A stretch of DNA of 64,000 nt, from assembly GCF_013912065.1 (NCBI RefSeq), contig NZ_JACESA010000005.1, positions 155,656-219,655 of the forward strand. Reading direction: 5' to 3'. The translations under genes and the position numbers were made by a program. A model generated the notes under the pieces. It did not search any database, had not been told where the DNA came from, and saw nothing but the letters and a program-made list of their open reading frames with translations. This document shows positions 26,312 to 34,470 of this stretch, in pieces. Source of the DNA: Brevundimonas sp. (GTDB lineage: Bacteria; Pseudomonadota; Alphaproteobacteria; Caulobacterales; Caulobacteraceae). Every line of letters begins with the position of its first letter. Positions within the stretch are counted from its first letter, which is position 1.

Positions 26312-29300
26312 TCAGTTGAGGGTGATCCGCCGCGCGCCCGCCGGTATCACCAGCTCATCGCCGGTCCACCGCGCCGCCCGCCCATCGATCCGCACCGTGT
26401 CCGGCCGCCCCTCACCGGCCGGCCATTGCAGCACATACCCCCCCGGCGGCGTCGCCGCTCCGCCCAGGGTTAGCACATACCCCGCCCCCTGTTTGCGATA
26501 GGCATAGGTCAGCGGGCCATAGGCCGTGCGCAGGTCGCGCACCCCTACGCCCTCAGCCGTATCCAGCCACGCCTCCGGCACGCCCGCAGCCAGAACCAGG
26601 GCGTGATCCCGGTCCCGCTCATAGGCGAATAGGTCGAGAGCCGAACGGATATAGTCGGAGCTGATCCAGGCGTGCGGCATGTCGCCGATGAAGCGCGGCT
26701 CGCGCTTGTCGCGCCCCACCACCTCGGCCCAGCCGTTCCAGGCCTCGGGCCGGCGGTCGGCCATCAGGAAGTTGAGAACCGCCAGAGCGCGGTCCTTCTG
26801 GCCCAGCCGAACATAGGCGCCGACCAGCCGCCACTCATAGGGGGTGTAGTCCTTCCACGCCGTGCGATTGTTCAACCGGTTCTGGAAGTTTTCCCAATAC
26901 AGATCGAAGGTTCGCGCCAACAGCTCAGGCGGCAAATCATCCTTCTGCCCCGCCGGCGACAGGGCGATGGTGGTCGAGGTGGCGTCGAAATCGCCCCGGT
27001 CGGCGGCGCCGGCGATCCAGTCGATGTCGTGGTGGTCGGCCGTCGCGACGATGGAGGCGCGGATGTCGGCGGCGAATTGATCGCGCGCTGCAGCGAACCG
27101 GGCGGCGGCCTCGGTCTCCCCCAGAGTCTCGGCGATGAAGACCGCGTCCTTGTAGCCCAGCAGGCCCCAGAAATCGTCCCAGTAGGAATAGGCCGCCTTG
27201 TCCGAGTAACCCTCATGGCTGATCGTCGGGGGCAGCAGGCCGTACAGATGGCGCTGGTCGGCGGTTTGGAAGGCTGCGGTACGGGTCGAGGCCCGCAGGT
27301 CGTCCATATAGGCGATGGCCTTCTGCACCTGGGGCCAGACCTGACGCAGCAGGGCCTGGTCGCCGGTGTAGCGATAGGTCTCGGCGGCCAGGAAGACGAA
27401 CTCCCCGTGGCTGTCGTTCTCGGGCACCGGATCGGCGCCGCGGGCGTCGACGCAACACGGGACCTTGCCGTTGTCGAACACATAGGGGGCGTACCAGCGC
27501 AGATAGTCGGCGGAATGATCGGCCATGCCCAGCCGGTTCAGCCCCTCGGCCATCATGGCCCCGTCGCGGATCCAGGAGCGGTTGTAGCTGCGGGTGCCGG
27601 GCTGGAGGATCGGGCCCTGACGCGACATCAGCATATGGGCCAGGGACGACTTCAGCGCGTCCTCGATCCGCTGGGCGGCGGGCGGCAGGGTCAGGTCCAC
27701 CCGGTCCAGTTTCTCGCGCCATTCGGCGGCCAGGGCCTGCTCGGCCCGGTCCAGGGCGGCGACATCCTGCCCGGTCTGCGGCGTCTCGCCGGCCAGCGGC
27801 GACAGGAAGCCGAAGGTGCGCGTCTCGCCGGGCTGAAGCGTCACTTCATACAGCAGGGCGCCGGCCGGCAGGTCTGTGGCGTCGGACACCACGACCGGTG
27901 CGCCGGCTGGGCGTCGTGCCGACGGCAAAATCAATGATTGAGGATCCGCGCCAGAATCGAAGCTGGAGGCCGCCACGGCGTCCGGCGGGGTCAGGGCGTG
28001 GATGTGGACATCGTCGTTCAGCGTCAGGCTCGCGCCGTCCCAGGCGATCCGCTCGACCGGCGCGACGCCGCCTGGAATGGCCAGGAACTGGACCGGGCCG
28101 TTGACCTGGAATGGTCGCGCCGTCAGGGCCAGGGTCAGGCTGCGCGACCGGTTCGAAGTGTTGGTCAGGTCATAACGGCCCCACAGCCGGGCCTGGTCCG
28201 GCGTCCCGTCGGCGAAGGCCGTGATCTTCAGCGTCCAGTCGTCGGCTGTCCAGGTCACCGACGGGATCGGCAAGTCGCCGTCCTCCAGCCCCTGCTCAAT
28301 ATTGACGTCAGCCCAGGTGATCAGCCGGCCGTTGTCGACGACAAAGGGTTCGATGCTGGGGCCAGCGCGGCGCAGTTCGATGGCGCCGTCCTCGCCGATC
28401 AGGCCGCTCTCGCCGCCGCCGTCCACGCCGACCAGGGTCCAGTAGGGCTGTTCGCCAAAGAAGCCGCGCGGATAGAGGCCGCGCCGGTTTTCTTTCGCCA
28501 CGGCCTCGACGAAGGCCGTGGCGTCCTCGCCGAAGGCCAGGGGTTCAACCTCGATCTCGTTCAGGGCGTAGGCGGTCGCCTGCCCCGCCCCCAGTCGCTG
28601 GCCGGCGCCGGAGGAGCCGACCACGTCCGAGGCGGGGACCGGCCTCAGCGGCTCCAGCCGCAGCCAGCGCGCGGTCGTCTCGGGCGTGCGCAGCCAATCG
28701 ACGCCGCCGTTTCCGCCCTGCACGGACGTCAGTTCGCGCCAGTCCCGCCCGTCTATAGACGCCGAAATCCGATAGTCGGCCGCCGCGCCCCGCTCGCCCC
28801 AGCGCAGGGTCAGGCCGCCGAACTCGCGTTCGTATCCCAGGTCCAGCGTCAGGGCCGAGGCTTCGCTCACCAGCGGGGTCCAGGCGGTCTTGGGGTCCAG
28901 ATCGACGGCGTTGGCGGCGGTCGTCTGCGGTCGGCTGTCGGCGGCGACCGGCTGCGGCGGCACGGCGGGATCGACCGGCAAGGCGCGCAGGCTCAGTTGG
29001 TCGATCTCGACCGCCCCCTTGCCGCCTTCCACCGCGACCACGACGAACTCGACCCGCTCGGCGCGACGCAGCACCGTCTCGGGGCTTGGCCCCCAGGCCT
29101 TGGAGACCTGGCGGCGCTTGATGACGAACTTGGTCCAGCCGTCGGGGAAGTCGTAGCGCGCCGTCTGTTTCCACCAGACGTTTTCGGCCGAGGCGTCGGT
29201 CAACTTGACCTCGAAGGTGTTGATCGGCCCGGCGCCGCGCACCCAGAAGCTGATCTCGTAATTATCGGGCAGGTCGAACGGCAGGGGCCGGCTGAGCACC

Positions 29301-29515
29301 GCATAGCCCGCCTTGCCGTCGAAGTCGTAGTCGAGCCGGACCGCGCGACCGTCGTGTCCCGCCACGGCGCTGACGGCGGCGTGAACGTCGGTGGAGGCGC
29401 TGGCCTGCCATCGCGCGGCGTCGTCCATGGCGTCGAGGACGCGCGTGTCCTGCGCGACGGCGGGGGCGGCCATCAGGGCGGCGCTGAGCGCGAGGGCGGA
29501 GGTCAGGATACGCAT
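26312..29515 (-). CDS. Large exported six-hairpin glycosidase with discoidin-type domain
   Basis: 1067 residues from the ATG at 29515 (TGGAGT upstream). A signal peptide ends at AVAQ. Residues 22-185 look like a jelly-roll carbohydrate-binding domain (YEISFWVRGAGPINTFEVKL). Residues about 195-320 look like an F5/8 type C domain (TAANAVDLDPKTAWTPL, then LDLGYEREFGGLTLRWGE). The C-terminal half is an (alpha/alpha)6 barrel: YNRSWIRDGAMMAEGLNRLG, ENDSHGEFVFLAAETYRYTGD and NGWAEVVGRDKREPRFIGDMPHAW, with Asp and Glu candidates for catalysis. It belongs to the minus-strand glycan locus. The substrate is not readable; by context it trims a beta-glucan in the periplasm. Confidence 0.82.
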   Translation of the reverse strand: MRILTSALALSAALMAAPAVAQDTRVLDAMDDAARWQASASTDVHAAVSAVAGHDGRAVRLDYDFDGKAGYAVLSRPLPFDLPDNYEISFWVRGAGPINTFEVKLTDASAENVWWKQTARYDFPDGWTKFVIKRRQVSKAWGPSPETVLRRAERVEFVVVAVEGGKGAVEIDQLSLRALPVDPAVPPQPVAADSRPQTTAANAVDLDPKTAWTPLVSEASALTLDLGYEREFGGLTLRWGERGAAADYRISASIDGRDWRELTSVQGGNGGVDWLRTPETTARWLRLEPLRPVPASDVVGSSGAGQRLGAGQATAYALNEIEVEPLAFGEDATAFVEAVAKENRRGLYPRGFFGEQPYWTLVGVDGGGESGLIGEDGAIELRRAGPSIEPFVVDNGRLITWADVNIEQGLEDGDLPIPSVTWTADDWTLKITAFADGTPDQARLWGRYDLTNTSNRSRSLTLALTARPFQVNGPVQFLAIPGGVAPVERIAWDGASLTLNDDVHIHALTPPDAVAASSFDSGADPQSLILPSARRPAGAPVVVSDATDLPAGALLYEVTLQPGETRTFGFLSPLAGETPQTGQDVAALDRAEQALAAEWREKLDRVDLTLPPAAQRIEDALKSSLAHMLMSRQGPILQPGTRSYNRSWIRDGAMMAEGLNRLGMADHSADYLRWYAPYVFDNGKVPCCVDARGADPVPENDSHGEFVFLAAETYRYTGDQALLRQVWPQVQKAIAYMDDLRASTRTAAFQTADQRHLYGLLPPTISHEGYSDKAAYSYWDDFWGLLGYKDAVFIAETLGETEAAARFAAARDQFAADIRASIVATADHHDIDWIAGAADRGDFDATSTTIALSPAGQKDDLPPELLARTFDLYWENFQNRLNNRTAWKDYTPYEWRLVGAYVRLGQKDRALAVLNFLMADRRPEAWNGWAEVVGRDKREPRFIGDMPHAWISSDYIRSALDLFAYERDRDHALVLAAGVPEAWLDTAEGVGVRDLRTAYGPLTYAYRKQGAGYVLTLGGAATPPGGYVLQWPAGEGRPDTVRIDGRAARWTGDELVIPAGARRITLN

Positions 29516-29544
29516 TCGGAGTACTCCAGCTAACTCCCCCAACC

Positions 29545-29650
29545 CGTCATCCTCGGGCTTGTCCCGAGGATCCATAGACTCCGTCGAGGACGGGACGCAC
29601 GCCTTGGACACCGGGCGTATGGATCCTAGGCACAAGGCCTAGGATGACGG
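29545..29650. repeat. Palindromic repeat element, copy 1
   Basis: 106 bp beginning CCGTCATCC and ending GGATGACGG. The 5' hairpin is CCTCGGG-CTTGT-CCCGAGG and the 3' hairpin is CCTAGGC-ACAAG-GCCTAGG. The whole element is an inverted repeat. A second copy lies at 30560. Confidence 0.75.
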
Positions 29651-29679
29651 TTTTGGAGGGGTGGGTATGGGAACAGACA

Positions 29680-30495
29680 TCACCCCTTCACGCTGCCCGC
29701 GAGCATGCCGCGGATGTAGTAGCGTTGCAGGGCGAGGAAGAGGATCAGCACGGGCGCGACGGTGACGACGGCGCCGGCCATCATCAGTTCGACGTCCTGC
29801 ACATGTTCGCGCGACAGGGCGGCCAGGGCCACCGGCAGGGTGTAGTTCGACTGGTCCGTCAGGACGATCAACGGCCACAAGAAGTCGTTCCAGCTGCCCA
29901 GGAAGACGAACAGGCCCAGGGTGACGATGATCGGCTGCAGCGTCGGCAGGACGATACGGCGGAAGATCTGGCCCTCGCCGGCGCCGTCGATCCGGGCGGC
30001 CTCCAGCATCTCGTCGGGAATGCTCAGCGCATACTGGCGCACCAGGAACAGGCCGAAGATCGAGGCCAGCCACGGCACCAGGGCCCCGGCGTATGTGTTC
30101 ACCAGCCCCATCCCCTTCAGCATCAGGAACAGCGGCAGGGTGCCGATCTGGGCCGGCACCACCAGGGCGGCGACCAGCAGCTGGAACAGCCGCTCGCGCC
30201 CGGCGAACTTCAGCTTGGCGAAGGCGTAGCCGGCCGGGACGGTGAAGCTCAGGGCCAGGATCGTCGCCAGGGTGGCCAGGGCGAAGCTGTTCCACAGATA
30301 CCGCCCCATGCCCTGATTCAGGAACAGGTCGCGATAATGCTCCAGCGTCCAGCGCGACGGGACCAGGGGCGGCGGGAAGGTCGCGGCCTCGCCCGTGGGC
30401 ATGAAGCTGACCAAGGTCATCCAGACCAGCGGGAACAGGACGATGAGGGCGATCAGGGCCACGGCGAGGTTGAGGAACAGGCTTTTGATTTTCAT
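29680..30495 (-). CDS. Carbohydrate ABC transporter permease (MalG-like)
   Basis: 271 residues with six membrane helices. The EAA loop, which docks the ATPase, reads MLEAARIDGAGEGQIFRRIVLP (about residues 180-200), and the sequence fits the CUT1 sugar-permease family. It pairs with the permease at 30695. In CUT1 systems two different permeases, one periplasmic binding protein and an ATPase dimer form the importer; no ATPase gene is present in this window, so a shared MsmK/UgpC-type subunit is expected. A palindromic element separates it from each neighbouring gene. Confidence 0.93.
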   Translation of the reverse strand: MKIKSLFLNLAVALIALIVLFPLVWMTLVSFMPTGEAATFPPPLVPSRWTLEHYRDLFLNQGMGRYLWNSFALATLATILALSFTVPAGYAFAKLKFAGRERLFQLLVAALVVPAQIGTLPLFLMLKGMGLVNTYAGALVPWLASIFGLFLVRQYALSIPDEMLEAARIDGAGEGQIFRRIVLPTLQPIIVTLGLFVFLGSWNDFLWPLIVLTDQSNYTLPVALAALSREHVQDVELMMAGAVVTVAPVLILFLALQRYYIRGMLAGSVKG

Positions 30496-30559
30496 CGCCT
30501 CACCCCCGTTCCCGTCGCTGTCGCCGTGCCTGTCGTCCTGCTTCTCGCCTTCCCAATCG

Positions 30560-30666
30560 CCGTCATCCTAGGGCTTGTCCCTAGGATCCATACTCCCGGT
30601 CTAGGAGTGGGGGCACGATCCAGCCACCTGGCGTATGGATCCTCGCCACAAGGGCGAGGATGACGG
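30560..30666. repeat. Palindromic repeat element, copy 2
   Basis: 107 bp with the same ends (CCGTCATCC...GGATGACGG) as copy 1. The hairpins differ in bases but keep pairing: CCTAGGG-CTTGT-CCCTAGG and CCTCGCC-ACAA-GGGCGAGG. It lies in the 199-bp gap between the two permease genes. Confidence 0.75.
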
Positions 30667-30694
30667 GTGTGTAGGACACGAGAACGGGCGACCA

Positions 30695-31627
30695 TCACTG
30701 ATACGCCCCCACCCTTTTCGCCACCGCCAACTGCACCAGGGTAATCGCCAGAATGCACAGGAACAGCACGAAGGCGACCGCGCTGGCGGAGCCCAGGTTC
30801 CACCATTTGAAGCCCTCCTCGTACATGAAATACAGCACCGTCACCGTGCTCTGGGCCGGGCCGCCCTGCGTCATCACATAAGGTTCGGCGAACAGTTGGA
30901 AGAAGCTGGCGACCGAGATGATCGAGACCAGCAGCGTCGTCGGCGCGATGGCCGGCAGGGTGACATGGCGGAACTGTTTCCACGGCCCGGCGCCGTCGAT
31001 GCGGGCGGCCTCGTACAGGTCGTCCGGCACGGTCTGAAGCACGGCCAGAAAGATCAGCATATTGTAGCCGAAGATCTTCCAGACCACGAACATCAGGATG
31101 GCGGGGATCGAGGTCGAGGGCTGGCCCAGCCAGTCCACCGCCGGCAGGCCGATGCTCTCAAGCCCCCAGTTGATGACGCCGTAGCGGGTGTGCAGCAGAT
31201 AGCGCCACACCACGGCCGTCGCGACCAGGGTGGTGACATAGGGGGCGAAGAACATCACGCGCCAGATCGGCCGCCACTTCACCACCCGCGCATTCAGCAC
31301 GACGGCGGCGGCCAGCGATGCGGCGATGGACAGGGGCACGCCCAGGACGGCGAAGGTCAGGGTGTTCTTCATCGCCCCCCAGAACAGCGGATTGGTCATC
31401 AGCCGTTCGTAATTCTGCCAGCCGACGAACCGCAAATTGTCCAGATCGGCCAGGGCGTAGATGTCAAAGTCGGTCAGGCTGAGCAGCAGGGCCGCGACGA
31501 CCGGAATGGCGAAGAACAGGCCGATGGCGATCATGGCAGGGGCGACGAAAACCCAGGCCGCGCGCTCGCGGGCGCCGGGTCCGCGCGACGGCTTGGCCCG
31601 CGCCAATGTGGGATCGGCGACGGTCAT
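30695..31627 (-). CDS. Carbohydrate ABC transporter permease (MalF-like)
   Basis: 310 residues with six membrane helices and a conserved EAA loop, DLYEAARIDGAGPWKQFRHVTLP. The N-terminal segment (AAWVFVAPAMIAIGLFFAIP) is typical of CUT1 permeases of the UgpA/MalF class. Its start overlaps the stop of the binding-protein gene by four bases (ATGA), so the two are translationally coupled. It should form a heterodimer with the permease at 29680 for import of an oligosaccharide released by the locus hydrolases. Confidence 0.94.
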   Translation of the reverse strand: MTVADPTLARAKPSRGPGARERAAWVFVAPAMIAIGLFFAIPVVAALLLSLTDFDIYALADLDNLRFVGWQNYERLMTNPLFWGAMKNTLTFAVLGVPLSIAASLAAAVVLNARVVKWRPIWRVMFFAPYVTTLVATAVVWRYLLHTRYGVINWGLESIGLPAVDWLGQPSTSIPAILMFVVWKIFGYNMLIFLAVLQTVPDDLYEAARIDGAGPWKQFRHVTLPAIAPTTLLVSIISVASFFQLFAEPYVMTQGGPAQSTVTVLYFMYEEGFKWWNLGSASAVAFVLFLCILAITLVQLAVAKRVGAYQ

Positions 31628-32892
31628 ACGGCCCTGCCCTGTCCCATCATCCAGCGGCGCTTCTCCAGCAACCGGTCGGCGCGGCGGTCGATCTCCGCCG
31701 CGGCGGTTTCAGGCGCATATTCGCCGCGCACCATACGCTCGGCGACGATCTGCATTTCAGTGACGATCCGCTCCCACTCCGGCACCTTGGGCACGGCCTT
31801 GGCCCGCTCCAACTGCCCGCGGAAGGGCGCCAGCATCGGGTCGCGCTCGATCGCCGCGATCTCCCACGCGCTCTTGCGGGCCGGCAGGTCGCCGACGATG
31901 GTGTTGAACCGGGCCTGGACGATGGGCTCGGACAGATAGCGGACCAGGGCCCAGGCGGCCTCCTGGTGCGGCGACGACTTGAACACCGCCAGGCTGGATC
32001 CGCCCGGCGCCGAGGCGCCCAGACCGTTCGGCCCCGGAACCCCCGCCGTGGCCCAGTTCGGCTGGAACGACGCCGGCAGACGGCTGCGGAAATCCCCCAC
32101 GCTCCACGGACCGGAGAAGTAGAAGCTGAAATAGCCGCGCGCGAACTCGGTCCAGACGTTCGAGATCTGCGCCGCCGAGGCCAGGGGCGCCAGCCCCTCG
32201 GCGAACAGGCTGCGATAGAAGGCCAGGGCCGCGATGAAGCCTGGGTTGGAGAAATTGCCCCGCGTATTCTCGTCTCGCAGCAGCGGCTCGTCGCTCTGCA
32301 ATCCGAAGGTCAGCAGTTGCTCGAACTCGTTCAGCGGCAGCAGGATGGCGAAATTCCCCTGCCCCGCCACCCGCTTGACCCCGTGCATGGCCCGCTTCCA
32401 CTCGGCCCAGTCGCGCGGCGGCGCCTCGAAGCCGGCGCGGCGCATCAGGTCGGTGCGATAGAACAGCAGACGCGTGTCCACATACCAGGGGGTGGTCATG
32501 GCCCGGCCGGCGACCTGATTGGTCTCCAGCACCGCTTCGAACTGGTCGGTCAGCAGGTCGGCGGCGGCGGGGGGCGTCGGCGACAGGGCGCCGATGGCGG
32601 TCAGTTCCGACACCCAGGTATTGCCGATCTGGCTGACGTCCGGCAGCGACGACCCGGCATAGGCCGTCAGCAGTTTCTCGTGCGCCGCCGTCCACGGCAG
32701 GGGCTGGACCGAGACGCGGACGCCCGGATTGCGCCGTTCGAACTCGGGCATCAGTTCGCCCACCGTCCCGCCCTCGTTGCCCATGGCCCAGAAGCGCAGC
32801 ACGGTCTCGCCCGCACGAGGCGGCGTGCAGGCGGCGGCGGCCCCGCCCGCAAGCAAAGCAAGAGCGCCTCGCCTATGCGGGCCTGATCTCAT
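31624..32892 (-). CDS. Extracellular solute-binding lipoprotein (sugar ABC transporter)
   Basis: 422 residues from the ATG at 32892, which overlaps the stop of the upstream glucanase gene (ATGA). The signal peptide ends with the lipobox GGAAAAC (Cys22). The fold is that of family 1 sugar-binding proteins: VLRFWAMGNEGGTVGELMPEFERRNPGVRV at the N-terminus and PWYVDTRLLFYRTDLMRRAGF in the middle, with aromatic residues (YFSFYFSGPWSVGDF) likely to stack on sugar. It captures the substrate in the periplasm for the two permeases. The four-base overlaps at both ends suggest one transcript from the glucanase through permease 1. Confidence 0.92.
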   Translation of the reverse strand: MRSGPHRRGALALLAGGAAAACTPPRAGETVLRFWAMGNEGGTVGELMPEFERRNPGVRVSVQPLPWTAAHEKLLTAYAGSSLPDVSQIGNTWVSELTAIGALSPTPPAAADLLTDQFEAVLETNQVAGRAMTTPWYVDTRLLFYRTDLMRRAGFEAPPRDWAEWKRAMHGVKRVAGQGNFAILLPLNEFEQLLTFGLQSDEPLLRDENTRGNFSNPGFIAALAFYRSLFAEGLAPLASAAQISNVWTEFARGYFSFYFSGPWSVGDFRSRLPASFQPNWATAGVPGPNGLGASAPGGSSLAVFKSSPHQEAAWALVRYLSEPIVQARFNTIVGDLPARKSAWEIAAIERDPMLAPFRGQLERAKAVPKVPEWERIVTEMQIVAERMVRGEYAPETAAAEIDRRADRLLEKRRWMMGQGRAV

Positions 32893-34391
32893 GCGCTCAA
32901 CCAGCCGCCGGTGAAGCCGGCTGTCTCCAGCGCCTTTCGGATATGCGGTTCGTCGCGCATGTAGCGCCAGATGAAGTCCGAGCGGTGGTTCTCGGTCATG
33001 CCGACGATCGGCCCCTGGTCGATGCCCAGATAATCGTCCGCCACCCAGCCGACGCCGTCCACGATCTTGCCGTGCAGCAGCGGCCCGTCGCGGAACGTCA
33101 GGGTCGGGTTGAAGCTGTCGAGGAAGCCCCACTCGGTATAGATCCCCGCGCCGAACCGGCTCTTCATCGCCTTGACGCAGGGCACGACGATCTCGGGCGC
33201 GAAGGCGATGGAGCTGGCCGCCGCCGTCGGCGCGATGGTGCCGTCGTCGCGGTCACCGGGGCCGCGCGCGGAATAGCTGAAGAACTCGCGCTCGACGCCG
33301 TTGATGACCTGTTTGAAATCCCCCGGCCCGTCGCAGGCCGTCAGACCCCAGGTCTCGGACGAATAGCCGACCCACTGTCCCGGATTGTCGTGGCCGTACT
33401 TCTGCTGGGCGTAGACCGCGCGACGGCTGTTCTCGAAATAGTCCAGATATTCGCCCAACTGGGCCGATTGCCCTCGCATCCAGGCGTCCTGGATGCCGCG
33501 GAAATCGACGTACATATGGCTGTACTGGTGGCCGAAGATCGGCGCGAAATTCAGGTGCCAGCTGCCCCAGCGGTCGGTCCAGCTCTCGTCATAGCTGGCG
33601 GCCCATTCGTGCCAGACATTGACCGAGACCGGATGGGTCGGGCTGCCGATGGCCAGCAGCAGGATCAGCATGCCCTCGTTATAGACATGCCAGTCGGACG
33701 GGATGAAGCCGGTCTCGGGATGCCAGCCCATGGTGATCCGGTTGACGCGCACCACGGCCCAGGGCCATTCGATCCGCTCGTACAGGGCCTGGACCACGCT
33801 GCGGATCTCGACCTCTTGCGGATGGTCGCCGTTGAAATAGCGGGCGGCGAACAGCATGCCGGCGATCAGCAGGGCCGTATCGACGGTCGACAGCTCGTTG
33901 GTCCGGTACCGAAGTCCCGTCTCCATATCGAGGAAATGATAGAAGAAGCCCTTGTGTCCCGCCGTCCCGGTCGGTTCCGGCCCCTGCGGCAGGCTCTGGA
34001 AATAGCGGACGGTGATCAGGGTGCGCTCGCGCGCCTCGTCCCGGCTCATCCAGCGACGCTCGACCCCGATAGGCCAGCAGGTCAGGGCAAAGCCGACGGC
34101 GGCGATGGAGCAGAAAGACTTGCTGGGCCAGCGGTCCGGCGTCAGGCCGGTCCGCCGGTCGGTGACCTTCTCGAACCAGCGGAAGGTGCGTTCCTGAAGC
34201 TCGTCGATCTCGCGGTCCAGCCGCAACGGCCGCCGCTGGGTCCCGTTGACCGCGCCGCTGCCGCGCTGCGCCGCATCCGCCTGCTGCGCCAAACCCGTCT
34301 GCTGCGCCATGGCCTGACTCGCAATAGCGCCGCCGACCGCCATGGCCGCCGCTCCAGCTGTGGTTCGCATCAGGAAGTTTCGACGGTTCAT
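32889..34391 (-). CDS. Tat-exported GH144-type (glucoamylase-domain) beta-1,2-glucanase candidate
   Basis: 500 residues from the ATG at 34391. The twin-arginine signal (MNRRNFLMRTTAGAAAMAV) ends near AMAQ. The catalytic domain fits the glucoamylase-like (alpha/alpha)6 domain PF10091, GH144: DELQERTFRWFEKVTDRRTGLTPDRW, SIAAVGFALTCWPIGVERRW, GFFYHFLDMETGLRY, ELSTVDTALLIAGMLFAARYF, and YSSETWGLTACDGPGDF. Known GH144 enzymes are endo-beta-1,2-glucanases giving sophorooligosaccharides. It is co-transcribed with the binding protein and permeases. The clan is well supported; beta-1,2-glucan specificity is inferred. Confidence 0.84.
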   Translation of the reverse strand: MNRRNFLMRTTAGAAAMAVGGAIASQAMAQQTGLAQQADAAQRGSGAVNGTQRRPLRLDREIDELQERTFRWFEKVTDRRTGLTPDRWPSKSFCSIAAVGFALTCWPIGVERRWMSRDEARERTLITVRYFQSLPQGPEPTGTAGHKGFFYHFLDMETGLRYRTNELSTVDTALLIAGMLFAARYFNGDHPQEVEIRSVVQALYERIEWPWAVVRVNRITMGWHPETGFIPSDWHVYNEGMLILLLAIGSPTHPVSVNVWHEWAASYDESWTDRWGSWHLNFAPIFGHQYSHMYVDFRGIQDAWMRGQSAQLGEYLDYFENSRRAVYAQQKYGHDNPGQWVGYSSETWGLTACDGPGDFKQVINGVEREFFSYSARGPGDRDDGTIAPTAAASSIAFAPEIVVPCVKAMKSRFGAGIYTEWGFLDSFNPTLTFRDGPLLHGKIVDGVGWVADDYLGIDQGPIVGMTENHRSDFIWRYMRDEPHIRKALETAGFTGGWLSA

Positions 34392-34415
34392 CGTCACGCT
34401 CACTGGGTCTGTATC

Positions 34416-34454
34416 TAAAAAAGAAGGCCGCCTCCCGCGCAAGCGGAAGACGGC
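34416..34454 (-). terminator. Intrinsic terminator after the TonB-dependent receptor gene
   Basis: On the minus strand a 12-bp stem (GCCGTCTTCCGC with GCGGGAGGCGGC, including G-U pairs) with a TTGC loop is followed by TTCTTTTTT. It lies in the 79-bp gap before the glucanase gene and may allow partial read-through, lowering expression of enzymes relative to the receptor. Confidence 0.75.
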
Positions 34455-34470
34455 CCAGGCTCAGGGGGAG

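Noticed and set aside
32943-34418. A 491-codon frame antisense to the GH144 gene, and similar long antisense frames over the exported glycosidase and TBDR
   Set aside because: Composition is typical of mirror frames in GC-rich DNA and no motifs are present.
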